This document shows, piece after piece, positions 7,105 through 14,915 of a stretch of 33,838 bases of DNA; the stretch's first letter is position 1, and each line of letters opens with the position of its first letter. A program made the translations under genes and the position numbers. Source of the DNA: JABDDM01 sp038240295 (lineage in GTDB: Bacteria > Bacteroidota > Ignavibacteria > Palsa-1295); the NCBI GenBank assembly GCA_038240295.1, contig JBBSDW010000014.1:1-33838 (forward strand), read 5' to 3'. Under the pieces are notes generated by a model. The model was not told the origin of the DNA and did no database searches. It was given only the letters and a program-made list of their open reading frames with translations.

Positions 7105-7212
7105 TCACACTTTGTTCTTGCGCTTATTCCACGGCGCACCTGGTACGTCCTTGTAACAAAGATAGACGATTCCCGCAGCACCCACAACCATCATCGTGAA
7201 AAAAATCGGCAT
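7105..7212 (-). CDS. Possible 35-residue single-pass membrane microprotein
   Basis: A short frame, MPIFFTMMVVGAAGIVYLCY followed by KDVPGAPWNKRKNKV. It begins with a ~20-residue hydrophobic helix and ends in a basic tail, a layout typical of small inner-membrane proteins with the C-terminus in the cytosol. It is convergent with the SUI1 gene (12 bp apart). No good Shine-Dalgarno site is present, and no homologue is recalled. It is offered because it fills an otherwise empty gap and has a coherent composition; it could be chance. Confidence 0.38.
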   Translation of the reverse strand: MPIFFTMMVVGAAGIVYLCYKDVPGAPWNKRKNKV

Positions 7213-7325
7213 CGCTTTAGTGTTTTGTTTTATTCATTCAAGTAATTCTTCTATGCAAACATAACCCCTTTGGGAGCTGTTAGGCTCGTTTACCGGCACC
7301 GGCCGCCAAAGTTCATCCGACGTTC

Positions 7326-8075
7326 ATGTTCAAAAGTCTTCCGCCGCTGACACGATCTCTGATCGTAGCGCTCGTGGTTATGCTGCTGCTTTCGTTGATA
7401 ACGCAGTCAAGATCCTCAAGCCTCACCGCGCTCGAAGGCAACTATGCAATCGCCCATTTTCAGTTCTGGCGGTTGCTCACGTATCCATTTGCTTCGATCA
7501 CAGTCTTTCCTGTTCTTGCGACATGTATGCTGATCTTTTTTTTCGGAGCTGAGCTTGAGAAGATCGTCCATACAACGACGCTCGCTATCTTCTTAGCGAT
7601 CGGCGTACTTGCCTGCGGACTCATTATTGCGCTGGCGGATCCCTCTGCAGTAGTTGTGGCGCCCGGATTTCTGTCGATGTTCGTGCTTGCTGGCTTTACC
7701 TATCTATGGCCAAAACGTGAGGTCTCGATCTTCGGCGTTGTTCAGATACGTGTTTGGGTGATAGCGGTGATTCTGTTTTTCTTAGCGATCATTCCGATGG
7801 ATTCGATGCACATGAACCTCAGTTGGGCAAATCTCTTCCCGCCGTTCTTCGCCGCACTTTCTGCCGCAGTTTTATTTCACATCAAATTCCGGCAGTATGC
7901 CGTGGGGCGCGGCGTACTTAAATCGGTCGACAACATCTTACCCGCGCGAAGGGCTGCGGAGTCGCGGTCCGTTGAAGTGGAGATCGACGCGATCCTTGAT
8001 AAGATCAGTACAAAGGGAATGGACAGCCTTTCAAAACAGGAGCGTGAATTCCTGATCCGAAACACGAGCAAATGA
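7326..8075 (+). CDS. Rhomboid-fold membrane protein lacking protease residues
   Basis: 249 residues with about six hydrophobic segments. The rhomboid landmark FQFWRLLTYPF (45-55) and a later FFFGAELEKI (71-80) place it in the rhomboid superfamily. The His/Asn of the usual second helix (HLLFN) is replaced by FPVLAT. The GxSG active-site region aligns to APGFLSMFVLAGF (112-124), where the serine position is glycine. No helix-6 histidine is visible. A cytosolic tail (IDAILDKISTKGMDSLSKQE, ~220-240) matches the short domain often found at the end of Bacteroidetes rhomboids. It is therefore probably a non-proteolytic member that binds or chaperones membrane proteins; that role is inference. Confidence 0.78.
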   Translation: MFKSLPPLTRSLIVALVVMLLLSLITQSRSSSLTALEGNYAIAHFQFWRLLTYPFASITVFPVLATCMLIFFFGAELEKIVHTTTLAIFLAIGVLACGLIIALADPSAVVVAPGFLSMFVLAGFTYLWPKREVSIFGVVQIRVWVIAVILFFLAIIPMDSMHMNLSWANLFPPFFAALSAAVLFHIKFRQYAVGRGVLKSVDNILPARRAAESRSVEVEIDAILDKISTKGMDSLSKQEREFLIRNTSK

Positions 8076-8077
8076 TC

Positions 8078-8305
8078 TCAGGGATGGGAGAGGCGTTTGA
8101 CCAGTAGATAGAGGAACGCAGCGCCGACCGCTGCGAAGAGCATTGTGAGCAAACGAAAAACCCACATCCACATTGCGATCTTGCTGCCATCGGGTCCGAT
8201 CTCCGCCGCTTGATCCTGTAGATAGATGCTTTCGAAATAGGTAAAAAGCGCTCCTGTAAAAAGAAGAATGATCGCAGCAATGAGCGGTACGTACTGTTTG
8301 AGCAT
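8078..8305 (-). CDS. Small two-helix membrane protein, unknown function
   Basis: 75 residues with two hydrophobic segments (YVPLIAAIILLFTGALFTYF at 5-24 and WMWVFRLLTMLFAAVGAAFL at 46-65) joined by an acidic loop, plus a short basic C-terminus. ATG 8305 has a weak purine-rich AAGAGAA upstream. The gene converges on the rhomboid-like gene with 2 bp between the stops. The composition is gene-like, but no family is recognised. Confidence 0.6.
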   Translation of the reverse strand: MLKQYVPLIAAIILLFTGALFTYFESIYLQDQAAEIGPDGSKIAMWMWVFRLLTMLFAAVGAAFLYLLVKRLSHP

Positions 8306-8353
8306 GGTTCTCTTAACACGATCGGTGATGATTCAATTGCGTTCTTTTTATCG

Positions 8354-8381
8354 GGGAATAGGGAACAGCGAACTGGGAACG
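8354..8381 (+). repeat. Short heptamer array (GGGAATA/GGGAACA type), four units
   Basis: Units GGGAATA, GGGAACA, GCGAACT, GGGAACG follow each other without gap, then GAGGGAG. Period and GGG phase are the same as in the array at 5111-5166, but the remaining bases differ. It lies in the gap between the small membrane protein start and the end of the T9SS gene. Confidence 0.6.
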
Positions 8382-8424
8382 GAGGGAGTTTGAGAGTGTG
8401 AAGATCGGTACGGTGCCAAACGAT

Positions 8425-8466
8425 CGAAGTGCTCATGCACCCTTAACGGACGCGATGAGCACTTCG
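8425..8466 (-). terminator. Hairpin downstream of the T9SS/liv gene cluster
   Basis: A perfect 12-bp inverted repeat, CGAAGTGCTCAT and ATGAGCACTTCG, with an 18-nt loop, begins 23 bp after the stop of the T9SS gene. On the minus strand it is followed only by ATCGTTTGG, a poor T-tract, so it may be an RNA 3'-end stabiliser rather than a true intrinsic terminator. Confidence 0.45.
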
Positions 8467-8488
8467 GATTTGAACGTTGAAAATTTGA

Positions 8489-9295
8489 TCAGCGAAGTGC
8501 AGCCATTTTCAGCATCGGACCGCTGAATGCACCGTTGATCATGAGGCGTGCATAGTACACTCCGGCCCCTGGCGCCCTAAAACTAACTGTGTGATCGCCT
8601 GACGAAACCGGACCAAGAACACTTCTCGACACTTCACGACCAACAATATCCGAAATGACGACGATCGCAGTGCCGGGCCTGTCGAGATGAACGTTGATAT
8701 TCGTTCGCATCCCAGCCGTGAACGGGTTCGGATAATTCGCGAGTGCGGCAACTTTAGGCGCGATATATTGACCAACTCCGAGTGCGCCAAAATTTTCATA
8801 AAGGGTGATCGCATCGAGATAAAATCCGTGCGAACCGACTTTTGTACCGGCTCCGGTTGTGGTGAGTTCAAGATACGTGTACATGGTGTCGGGGACCGTG
8901 ATCGTGGCGACCCCAGGCTCCACGATGAACTCTCGAGACTCGGCCGTCAGCGCTCCGCTTGCATCCACCGCGAAAAAGCGAAGTGAAAGCGCGGACGAAT
9001 CTTTGTTCGGATCTTTTGCGCCGTAAATGACCAACCGGGCTTTCGGAAGGATCGGAAGCCAGCGGTGCTTCGCAGTGTCGCGGCTGAAGCCCATATCAAG
9101 CGTGCTTGCACTCGTCGAATCCATCGGTGCATAGCGAAGGTCCGGCGGTCCCTCGGCATTATGCGCGTAGGGCTCGCCAAGCGTCCCATAGATCAGGCCG
9201 TTCGCGCTGTCATTCGTCACCCATTGCGAACTCGCATTGCCTGCGAAACTGGTTACGAAGCAAGCGACCAAAAGAAGAAGTAACGTTGGTTTCAT
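8489..9295 (-). CDS. Secreted protein with T9SS type A sorting domain
   Basis: 268 residues from the ATG at 9295, chosen because the signal peptide MKPTLLLLLVACFVTSFAG starts there; an in-frame GTG at 9388 would put 31 polar residues before it and overlap the HIT gene. The middle (~25-180) is beta-rich with no recognised fold. From ~188 a Por-secretion tail begins: NYPNPFTAGMRTNINVHL, then IVVISDIVGREV, GDHTVSFRAPGAGVYYARL and a hydrophobic end, MLKMAALR. The tail directs export by the type IX system and cell-surface attachment. It is the last gene of the liv/HIT group, 25 bp after the HIT gene. Confidence 0.85.
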   Translation of the reverse strand: MKPTLLLLLVACFVTSFAGNASSQWVTNDSANGLIYGTLGEPYAHNAEGPPDLRYAPMDSTSASTLDMGFSRDTAKHRWLPILPKARLVIYGAKDPNKDSSALSLRFFAVDASGALTAESREFIVEPGVATITVPDTMYTYLELTTTGAGTKVGSHGFYLDAITLYENFGALGVGQYIAPKVAALANYPNPFTAGMRTNINVHLDRPGTAIVVISDIVGREVSRSVLGPVSSGDHTVSFRAPGAGVYYARLMINGAFSGPMLKMAALR

Positions 9296-9320
9296 GATGC
9301 GAAAAAATTGTATACGGTTT

Positions 9321-9827
9321 TCAGCGAGATGCAACAATTGTGGGGAAGCGTTCGTGCAACGTGCGCCATTGTTTCGGGATATCTTCACTTACGAGTTTAA
9401 CATCCGCCAGAACCGGCATAAAGTTCGTGTCGCCGTTCCATCGGGGGACGATATGCCAGTGCAGATGGTCGTCGATGCCAGCACCTGCGCTACGCCCGAG
9501 ATTCATACCAATGTTAAAGCCATCCGGTTTGACCATTCCCGTCAGCGCAACATGCGAGGCCTCGAGCAATCGCTGACACTCCCGTGATTCCGATTCGGTT
9601 AGCTTTGCGAATTCGTTCGTGTGACGTTTTGGTAGGACAAGCAAATGTCCGCTGTTGTAGGGGTAGCGGTTCATGATCACAAACGCTTCATTCCCGCGAA
9701 AGACCAATAGTGTCTCGCTATCTTCCGTAGCGGTCAGCGCATCGCAAAAGACGCACCGCTTTTCCGCAGGTTCATTCTTGAAGCCAGCGATGTACTGACT
9801 ACGCCATGGTGAGAAGAGCGTATCCAT
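9321..9827 (-). CDS. HIT-family nucleotide hydrolase/phosphorylase
   Basis: 168 residues. The histidine triad HLHWHIVPR (His121, His123, His125) is complete, and CVFC (25-28) supplies the zinc site typical of the Ap4A phosphorylase-like HIT branch. The substrate-side GHLLVLPKRHTNEF (60-73) and GFNIGMNLGRSAGAG (103-117) segments are also present. Family members split Ap4A or AMP-linked nucleotides in the cytosol. It starts 7 bp after livM, so is likely translated from the same message, although no functional link to amino acid import is known. Confidence 0.93.
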   Translation of the reverse strand: MDTLFSPWRSQYIAGFKNEPAEKRCVFCDALTATEDSETLLVFRGNEAFVIMNRYPYNSGHLLVLPKRHTNEFAKLTESESRECQRLLEASHVALTGMVKPDGFNIGMNLGRSAGAGIDDHLHWHIVPRWNGDTNFMPVLADVKLVSEDIPKQWRTLHERFPTIVASR

Positions 9828-9834
9828 GCACTTG

Positions 9835-10821
9835 CTACGTAATCGCGGTTGCTGGGTTACTCGCCCGGCGTTTCTTCGTCCGGCGCTTTATCGATTCGGT
9901 ACCGAAGAGTCCCTGAGGCCGCGCGATCATGAGGATGATCAGCAAGAGCGAATAAACGATCATGCGGTACTGATCGATCTCGCGAAGCGCTTCAGGAAGG
10001 ATGGTCAGTACGATGGCGGCGATGATCACGCCAGGCGTCGAACCCATACCGCCGAGGATCACCATGACAACGATCTCGATCGACTTCAGGAAGGTAAAAC
10101 TATCTGGGTTGATATACTGGATGAAATGACCGAAGAGGCCTCCGCCGATGCCGGCACAAAAAGCTCCGATCACGAACGCCCGCACTTTGAACTTCGTGGT
10201 GTTTACGCCCATCGCTTCTGCGGCAACTTCATCGTCGCGAACCGCAAGGAATCCCCGGCCATAGGTCGAATTTATAAGATTTTCGATCACCCAAACGACT
10301 ACGACCGCAACGCCAAATGTCCACGCAAATGTTGTAAGCTTTGGCACTGTGAATCCTCGGGCGCCTCCAACATAATCGACACCGCCGATCTTGAAATCGA
10401 CATTCTGGATGATCACTCGAATGATCTCATTAAAACCGAGCGTGACGATCGCAAGGTAATCCCCTTTTAGTCTCAGACTTGGATAGCCGACTGCGAGTCC
10501 CGCAAGCGCTGCGATAAATCCCGAGATGAGCAGCGAGACGAGAAGCACGACCGAACCCATCGCGCCATCGGTGCCGAAGCCGTGCGTCGTCAGATAGGTC
10601 GATACGATCGCCGCCGAATAGGCGCCCACGCCCATGAAGCCTGCATGACCGAGCGAGAACTGGCCCGTGAAGCCGTTGATCAAATTGAGGCTCGTCGCGA
10701 GAATAATGTTGAACCCGATATACATCAGGATCTGCAGGTAATAGTGATTGAGAAATCCTATTCCCTGCGAGGCCGCAAAGACGAATGCAAGAGCGATCAG
10801 GAGTACGTAGTTCGAGCGCAC
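9835..10821 (-). CDS. livM: Branched-chain amino acid ABC transporter permease LivM
   Basis: 328 residues, multiple hydrophobic helices, family signature NLINGFTGQFSLGHAGFMGV near residue 46 and the cytosolic coupling loop AVRDDEVAAEAMGVNTTKFK near 200. The start is a GTG at 10821, 13 bp after livH. LivM pairs with LivH to form the inner-membrane channel of the Leu/Ile/Val importer or related amide/urea importers. The partner ATPases LivG and LivF are not encoded next to it or anywhere in the window. A basic C-terminal tail (RRTKKRRASN) follows the last helix. Confidence 0.94.
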   Translation of the reverse strand: MRSNYVLLIALAFVFAASQGIGFLNHYYLQILMYIGFNIILATSLNLINGFTGQFSLGHAGFMGVGAYSAAIVSTYLTTHGFGTDGAMGSVVLLVSLLISGFIAALAGLAVGYPSLRLKGDYLAIVTLGFNEIIRVIIQNVDFKIGGVDYVGGARGFTVPKLTTFAWTFGVAVVVVWVIENLINSTYGRGFLAVRDDEVAAEAMGVNTTKFKVRAFVIGAFCAGIGGGLFGHFIQYINPDSFTFLKSIEIVVMVILGGMGSTPGVIIAAIVLTILPEALREIDQYRMIVYSLLLIILMIARPQGLFGTESIKRRTKKRRASNPATAIT

Positions 10822-10834
10822 TGTGGTGATCTGG

Positions 10835-11746
10835 TTAAACTTTTTCGATCTCTTTCTTGCCGAGCAATCCGCTCGGCTTGAAGATCAGGATGCCGATCAG
10901 GATCGCGAAGACGATGGCATCGCGATAGGTCGATAAGAACGTACCCGCAGCGAACGTCTCGACAATCCCAATGATAAATCCGCCAAGCGCTGCACCCGGT
11001 ATATTTCCGATACCGCCAAGCACCGCCGCCACGAAAGCTTTTAAGCCCGGCATGATGCCCATGAGCGGATCGATACTCGGATATTGCGAAGCATACAGGA
11101 TACCACCTGCGGCGGCGAGCGCACTGCCGACCGCGAAGGTGAACGTGATCACGAGCGATATGTTGATCCCCATGAGGCTCGCTGCCTGCTGATTGTAGCT
11201 CACAGCACGCATCGCGGTTCCGATCCTTGTTCGCATCACGACGAACCTAAGCACAAACATGAGCATCAGCGACACACCGATCACAACGACCTGAACCACA
11301 TTGAGCGTAAGAAGCGTCGACTGAATGATCGGTCGTGACGAGATGATCGAAGGGAAGCCTTTTGGATCGGGACCGAATACTGCTGGATGCTGACCGACAT
11401 ATTCGAGAAACAGCGAAACACCGATCGCTGTGATCAGTACGGTGAGCTTCGGCCGATTGCGGAGTGGTCGATAGGCGAGGAATTCGATCGCCGCACCGAG
11501 CACCGCACAAATCGTCATTGAAATTAGGAACACGAGTATCGCCGCCGGTACCGTTCCGATGGGCGCGATACTGGAAACCCACGTCGCTGCATAATAACCC
11601 ATGAACGCACCCACCATGAACACGTCGCCGTGCGCAAAATTGATGAAGCGAAGCACGCCATAGATCATGGTATAGCCGAGCGCGATCAATGCGTAGATCG
11701 CGCCGAGCGAAATGCCGTTGACAAGTTGCTGAAGGATCTGATTCAT
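10835..11746 (-). CDS. livH: Branched-chain amino acid ABC transporter permease LivH
   Basis: 303 residues. It begins MNQILQQLVNGISLGAIYAL and continues IALGYTMIYGVLRFINFAHG, the diagnostic start of LivH. The coupling loop reads RTRIGTAMRAVSYNQQAASL (~172-191), and the C-terminal region GALGGFIIGIVETFAAG is typical. It forms the channel with LivM. It lies 43 bp after livK and 13 bp before livM on the same strand, so livKHM is one operon. Confidence 0.95.
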   Translation of the reverse strand: MNQILQQLVNGISLGAIYALIALGYTMIYGVLRFINFAHGDVFMVGAFMGYYAATWVSSIAPIGTVPAAILVFLISMTICAVLGAAIEFLAYRPLRNRPKLTVLITAIGVSLFLEYVGQHPAVFGPDPKGFPSIISSRPIIQSTLLTLNVVQVVVIGVSLMLMFVLRFVVMRTRIGTAMRAVSYNQQAASLMGINISLVITFTFAVGSALAAAGGILYASQYPSIDPLMGIMPGLKAFVAAVLGGIGNIPGAALGGFIIGIVETFAAGTFLSTYRDAIVFAILIGILIFKPSGLLGKKEIEKV

Positions 11747-11789
11747 TGGATCAGTCCATGATCTCCGAGCGAATTTCTGCGCTCAAGCT

Positions 11790-13106
11790 TCACTTGGTTG
11801 CCGGAGGCGTTGGCGGAGCCGGTGCGGTCGCAGGAGTGCTTCCCTTTGCGGGTGCGCTTGCATTCGCACTCGTTGCAGGAGCCATCGTTGTCTTGCCGGA
11901 AGGATCGAATGGGGTCAGCGCTTCACCATTTGCACCAATGCGTTGTGCGAAGTGGAATTTCCCATCGACGATTCGAAGGATCGTAAGCGGCTTCGAAGCA
12001 TTGCGGTCCTTGTCGAGCGTGATCATTCCGGTGACGCCGGGGAAATTTTTCGTTTGTGCGATTGCGTCGCGAAGTTTCACGTGGTCCGTCGATCCGGCTC
12101 GCTTGATCGCATCGACAAGAATGCGGGCCGCGTCATAACCAAGCGCAGCCATTGCGTCCGGCATTTTCCCGTCGTATTTCTTCTGATATTTTTTCACGAA
12201 ATCCTGTACGACAGGGTCGGGATCTTCGGTAGCGAAGTGATTCGAAAAAAACGTGTTGTTGAATGCCGCTTCGTTGCCTTTCGTAAGTTCTGGCGAATCC
12301 CAGCCGTCACCGCCGATGATCGGACAGGTGATCCCAAGTTCGCGGGCCTGTCGAACGATAAGGCCAACTTCGTTATAATATCCTGGCACAAAGATCACAT
12401 CCGGGTTGAAGCTACGGATGGAGGTAAGCTGCGCATGAAAATCTTTGTCGCCGGTCGTGTAAGACTGATCACTTACCGTTTTGCCGCCGGCCGCCTCAAA
12501 TGTTTCACGGAAAGATTTACTCAATCCAACCGAGTAATCCGATTTCATATCTTCGAGTACAGCAGCCCGCCGCTTCCCAAGTGAGGTCAGAGCGAAGCGC
12601 GCCATCGACTGACCTTGATAGGAGTCGATAAAACAGATACGAAAAATATAATCGCCGATCTTGGTAACATCTTCATTCGTAGACGCCGGCGAGATCATCG
12701 GAATCTGTGAAGATTGTGCGATCGGTCCGCCCGCCTTCGAGCGGCCGGAGGCAACTTCGCCGAGCAGTGCAACAACCTGATCACGATCGATAAGTTTGCG
12801 GACAGCCGCTGCCGCATCCTGAAGATCAGAATGATCGTCCTCCGTGATCAAATTGATCTTTTTGCTCAACACACCACCACCGCTATTGATCTCGTCGATC
12901 GCAAGTACTGCGCCCGAATGGACCGATTGCCCGAACGTCGCGGTGTTGCCTGTCATCGAAGCAAACTCTCCGACCGGGATCGTATCACCCGTTGGAGCGC
13001 TCGACTTATTGCACGACCCCAGTGCAAGGAGTCCCGCTACGAGTCCAGTGATGAGAAATTTTGTGCGCAATTCAGAAAATGCCGAACGAACTAACGTACG
13101 ATTCAT
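11790..13106 (-). CDS. livK: Branched-chain amino acid (or amide) binding lipoprotein LivK-like
   Basis: 438 residues from ATG 13106. The signal ends in a lipobox, LALGSC, with the lipid-modified cysteine at 32, so the binding protein is membrane-tethered in the periplasm. The periplasmic-binding type 1 fold runs from IPVGEFASMTGNTATFGQSV to about residue 395, including GGGVLSKKINLITEDDHSD and IPMISPASTNEDVT. A low-complexity Ala/Pro/Thr tail (~400-438) is unusual for the family. Specificity among Leu/Ile/Val, urea or other amides cannot be read from the sequence. A good promoter-like site lies ~100 bp upstream. Confidence 0.92.
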   Translation of the reverse strand: MNRTLVRSAFSELRTKFLITGLVAGLLALGSCNKSSAPTGDTIPVGEFASMTGNTATFGQSVHSGAVLAIDEINSGGGVLSKKINLITEDDHSDLQDAAAAVRKLIDRDQVVALLGEVASGRSKAGGPIAQSSQIPMISPASTNEDVTKIGDYIFRICFIDSYQGQSMARFALTSLGKRRAAVLEDMKSDYSVGLSKSFRETFEAAGGKTVSDQSYTTGDKDFHAQLTSIRSFNPDVIFVPGYYNEVGLIVRQARELGITCPIIGGDGWDSPELTKGNEAAFNNTFFSNHFATEDPDPVVQDFVKKYQKKYDGKMPDAMAALGYDAARILVDAIKRAGSTDHVKLRDAIAQTKNFPGVTGMITLDKDRNASKPLTILRIVDGKFHFAQRIGANGEALTPFDPSGKTTMAPATSANASAPAKGSTPATAPAPPTPPATK

Positions 13107-13206
13107 TGATCCAAAAAGATAAAGAGCAACGCTCAAAGGGGTCCTGCGCGCCAACTTCAACGGCAGGCCATGAGAAAACATGCGCCGGTGCGCGAAAGAC
13201 TAAGGA

Positions 13207-13236
13207 TAAATATACGGACTTCGCTGTGGGAACAAA
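13207..13236 (-). promoter_or_regulatory. Promoter of the liv operon (TTTG, 18 bp, TATATTTA)
   Basis: On the minus strand, TTTG (13233-13236) is followed after 18 bp by TATATTTA (13207-13214), close to the Bacteroidetes -33/-7 pattern except for the last base. It would give a leader of ~95 nt before livK. Confidence 0.5.
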
Positions 13237-13357
13237 CGCAACGGAGGTTTTTTCCGATGATAACGCGAAGATCAGTTTGCTACTTCTATGGCCGTGGCAG
13301 AGGCGAGATGCGTCGCGGCGTTCGGCGAACCCCGCAAGCTGAAGGACGCGCTGCGAA

Positions 13358-14008
13358 TCAGCGCATTCCCAATGCTGCCAGTTTTTTTGAATAGCTCGAG
13401 CCTGGATATTCGTTTCTCAGCCGTTCGTACCAGAGATTTGCCGCCTGCCGGTTTCCGAGATTGTTATTAGCGAGTGAGAGTTTGTAAAAAGCCATGGACC
13501 GTTTGTATTCAGGCCCCGAATTCGTGACATACTCGAAATAAGGCAACGACTCGGCGTAGCGCTGCATCGCGAAATACGATTCGCCCATCCAGTAATATGC
13601 GTTCGGCACCATTTCCGGCGGGCGGCCTGAAACGACCGTCTGAGAAAATGAACCGATCGCCTGATCGTACTGTCCGCCATTAAAAGCTGCAAGCCCTGCC
13701 TGATACGCTTCGTAATCGCTGCCGTTTGGGCGTGGTACGTAGTTCGCTCCCCATGGCGTGCGTTGTGACTGTTCGTCGGTGGCAACCGGAGTTTGATCGA
13801 GTGCTTGATCGGAATTCATCGCAGCGACGCGCGCAATGGCGCTATCGGTGCGCGAAAGCACTTGTTTGGCTGTTGTCCCTTGTGCGGTTGCCTGCTGTGC
13901 GGCGGGCGTTCTTGCAGGGGTCCGCGAGCGACTTGCGCGAGGCTTGCAGGAAACAGACGCTAAACCTGCGATCAGCAGGATAGCCATCGTGAAGGCGTAT
14001 CGTTTCAT
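13358..14008 (-). CDS. TPR-type envelope lipoprotein, CpoB/YbgF-like
   Basis: 216 residues from ATG 14008, which puts the signal MKRYAFTMAILLIAGL before the lipobox ASVSC; upstream in-frame ATGs at 14017 and 14026 are possible, the latter overlapping the preceding stop as TAATG. GGAGG lies 11 nt before the chosen start. After an Arg/Thr/Ala-rich linker, TPR repeats occupy ~95-215: DYEAYQAGLAAFNGGQYDQA, YYWMGESYFAMQRYAESLPY, FYKLSLANNNLGNRQAANLW. This is the CpoB/YbgF C-terminal module. The trimerising coiled coil of CpoB is missing. It forms an operon with the barrel protein and the second lipoprotein upstream. Confidence 0.8.
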   Translation of the reverse strand: MKRYAFTMAILLIAGLASVSCKPRASRSRTPARTPAAQQATAQGTTAKQVLSRTDSAIARVAAMNSDQALDQTPVATDEQSQRTPWGANYVPRPNGSDYEAYQAGLAAFNGGQYDQAIGSFSQTVVSGRPPEMVPNAYYWMGESYFAMQRYAESLPYFEYVTNSGPEYKRSMAFYKLSLANNNLGNRQAANLWYERLRNEYPGSSYSKKLAALGMR

Positions 14009-14025
14009 CGTGAGCATTGCCTCCA

Positions 14026-14892
14026 TTAGTAAATGTTGAATTTGATCCCAAGCGAGATTGAAACATTCGAAGCTGAGCGCTGCGACTGATTCATGAAAAG
14101 AAGACTCTTGTCATCCGTAGTATTCACGGTTGAAACCGAGCCGTCCGAACTCTTGGTGATCACGGATGAATAAACGTAGTTGGACATTTCGGTCAAGCGG
14201 ATCTCTCCAAAGAGATCGAAAAAGCTGTTGCCATCGTCAGGCGAATAAGCAAGTGGGAATTCGAAGCCCATCGCGCCGTAAAGCCCGAAGGGCAAAGGCG
14301 GCGACATTTTGCGCGTGAAGTTTTGATTTGGATTGACTGAATTCGTAACATTCTCTTCATAGAGCGCTACCAGATACACCCCACCGCCTGCACCAATATA
14401 GATCGATGGCATTCCCGCGCCAAAGCTCGATCGTGCATTAAGGCCGAGCGTGACGGGCACGTAAGCCGTCGAACGCGTCGTCGTCTGCAAGATCCCGCCC
14501 GGAAGCGCATCAACGGTTGTACCGCCAGTTGATGGCAGGTATCCCGTGGCGGCCTCAAGTTCGAGCGCAACAACCGGTGTCTTGCTATAGCCGACATCGA
14601 ACGAATCGGTGTTCATCACTTCGATCGGAATGATCGGCAGATCGAGGGCGAGATTCATCTTCGCGCCTTCACCGGTGCTCCAATAAATTGGGGAGCCTCC
14701 GTTATAGCCATAGAGCTGCCGCGAGCGGCCGATTCCCCAGCCGGCACTTAGCTTTACGCTGAAGATCGTCGGCAGTCCCTCAAGCGGAGCATCGAGCGTT
14801 TCATCCTGCGCAAAAAGATTTGCTGGTGCAAGCGCGATCCCGCTCACCAATAGAAACAAAGCACACAGGGCAGTAGAAAGAGTTTTTTTCAT
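14026..14892 (-). CDS. Outer-membrane beta-barrel protein, unknown function
   Basis: 288 residues with signal peptide MKKTLSTALCALFLLVSGIA and cleavage near LFAQD. The mature chain is a string of amphipathic strands (FSVKLSAGWGIGRSRQLYG, AYVPVTLGLNARSSFG, PSIYIGAGGGVYLVALYE, FGLYGAMGFEFPLAYS, FFDLFGEIRLTEM) and ends in a strand, VSISLGIKFNIY, as expected for a barrel recognised by BamA. No ligand or enzyme motif is seen. It sits between two CpoB-like lipoproteins, 23 bp after one and overlapping the earliest possible start of the other, so the three are probably made together. Confidence 0.78.
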   Translation of the reverse strand: MKKTLSTALCALFLLVSGIALAPANLFAQDETLDAPLEGLPTIFSVKLSAGWGIGRSRQLYGYNGGSPIYWSTGEGAKMNLALDLPIIPIEVMNTDSFDVGYSKTPVVALELEAATGYLPSTGGTTVDALPGGILQTTTRSTAYVPVTLGLNARSSFGAGMPSIYIGAGGGVYLVALYEENVTNSVNPNQNFTRKMSPPLPFGLYGAMGFEFPLAYSPDDGNSFFDLFGEIRLTEMSNYVYSSVITKSSDGSVSTVNTTDDKSLLFMNQSQRSASNVSISLGIKFNIY

Positions 14893-14915
14893 AGCGCGGT
14901 TATCGCGGCGTGTTA

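Noticed and set aside
13257..13394. 45-codon plus-strand frame with GGAGG upstream of its ATG
   Set aside because: The product is Arg-rich and of random appearance, it runs into the end of the opposite-strand lipoprotein gene, and it overlaps the upstream region of livK.
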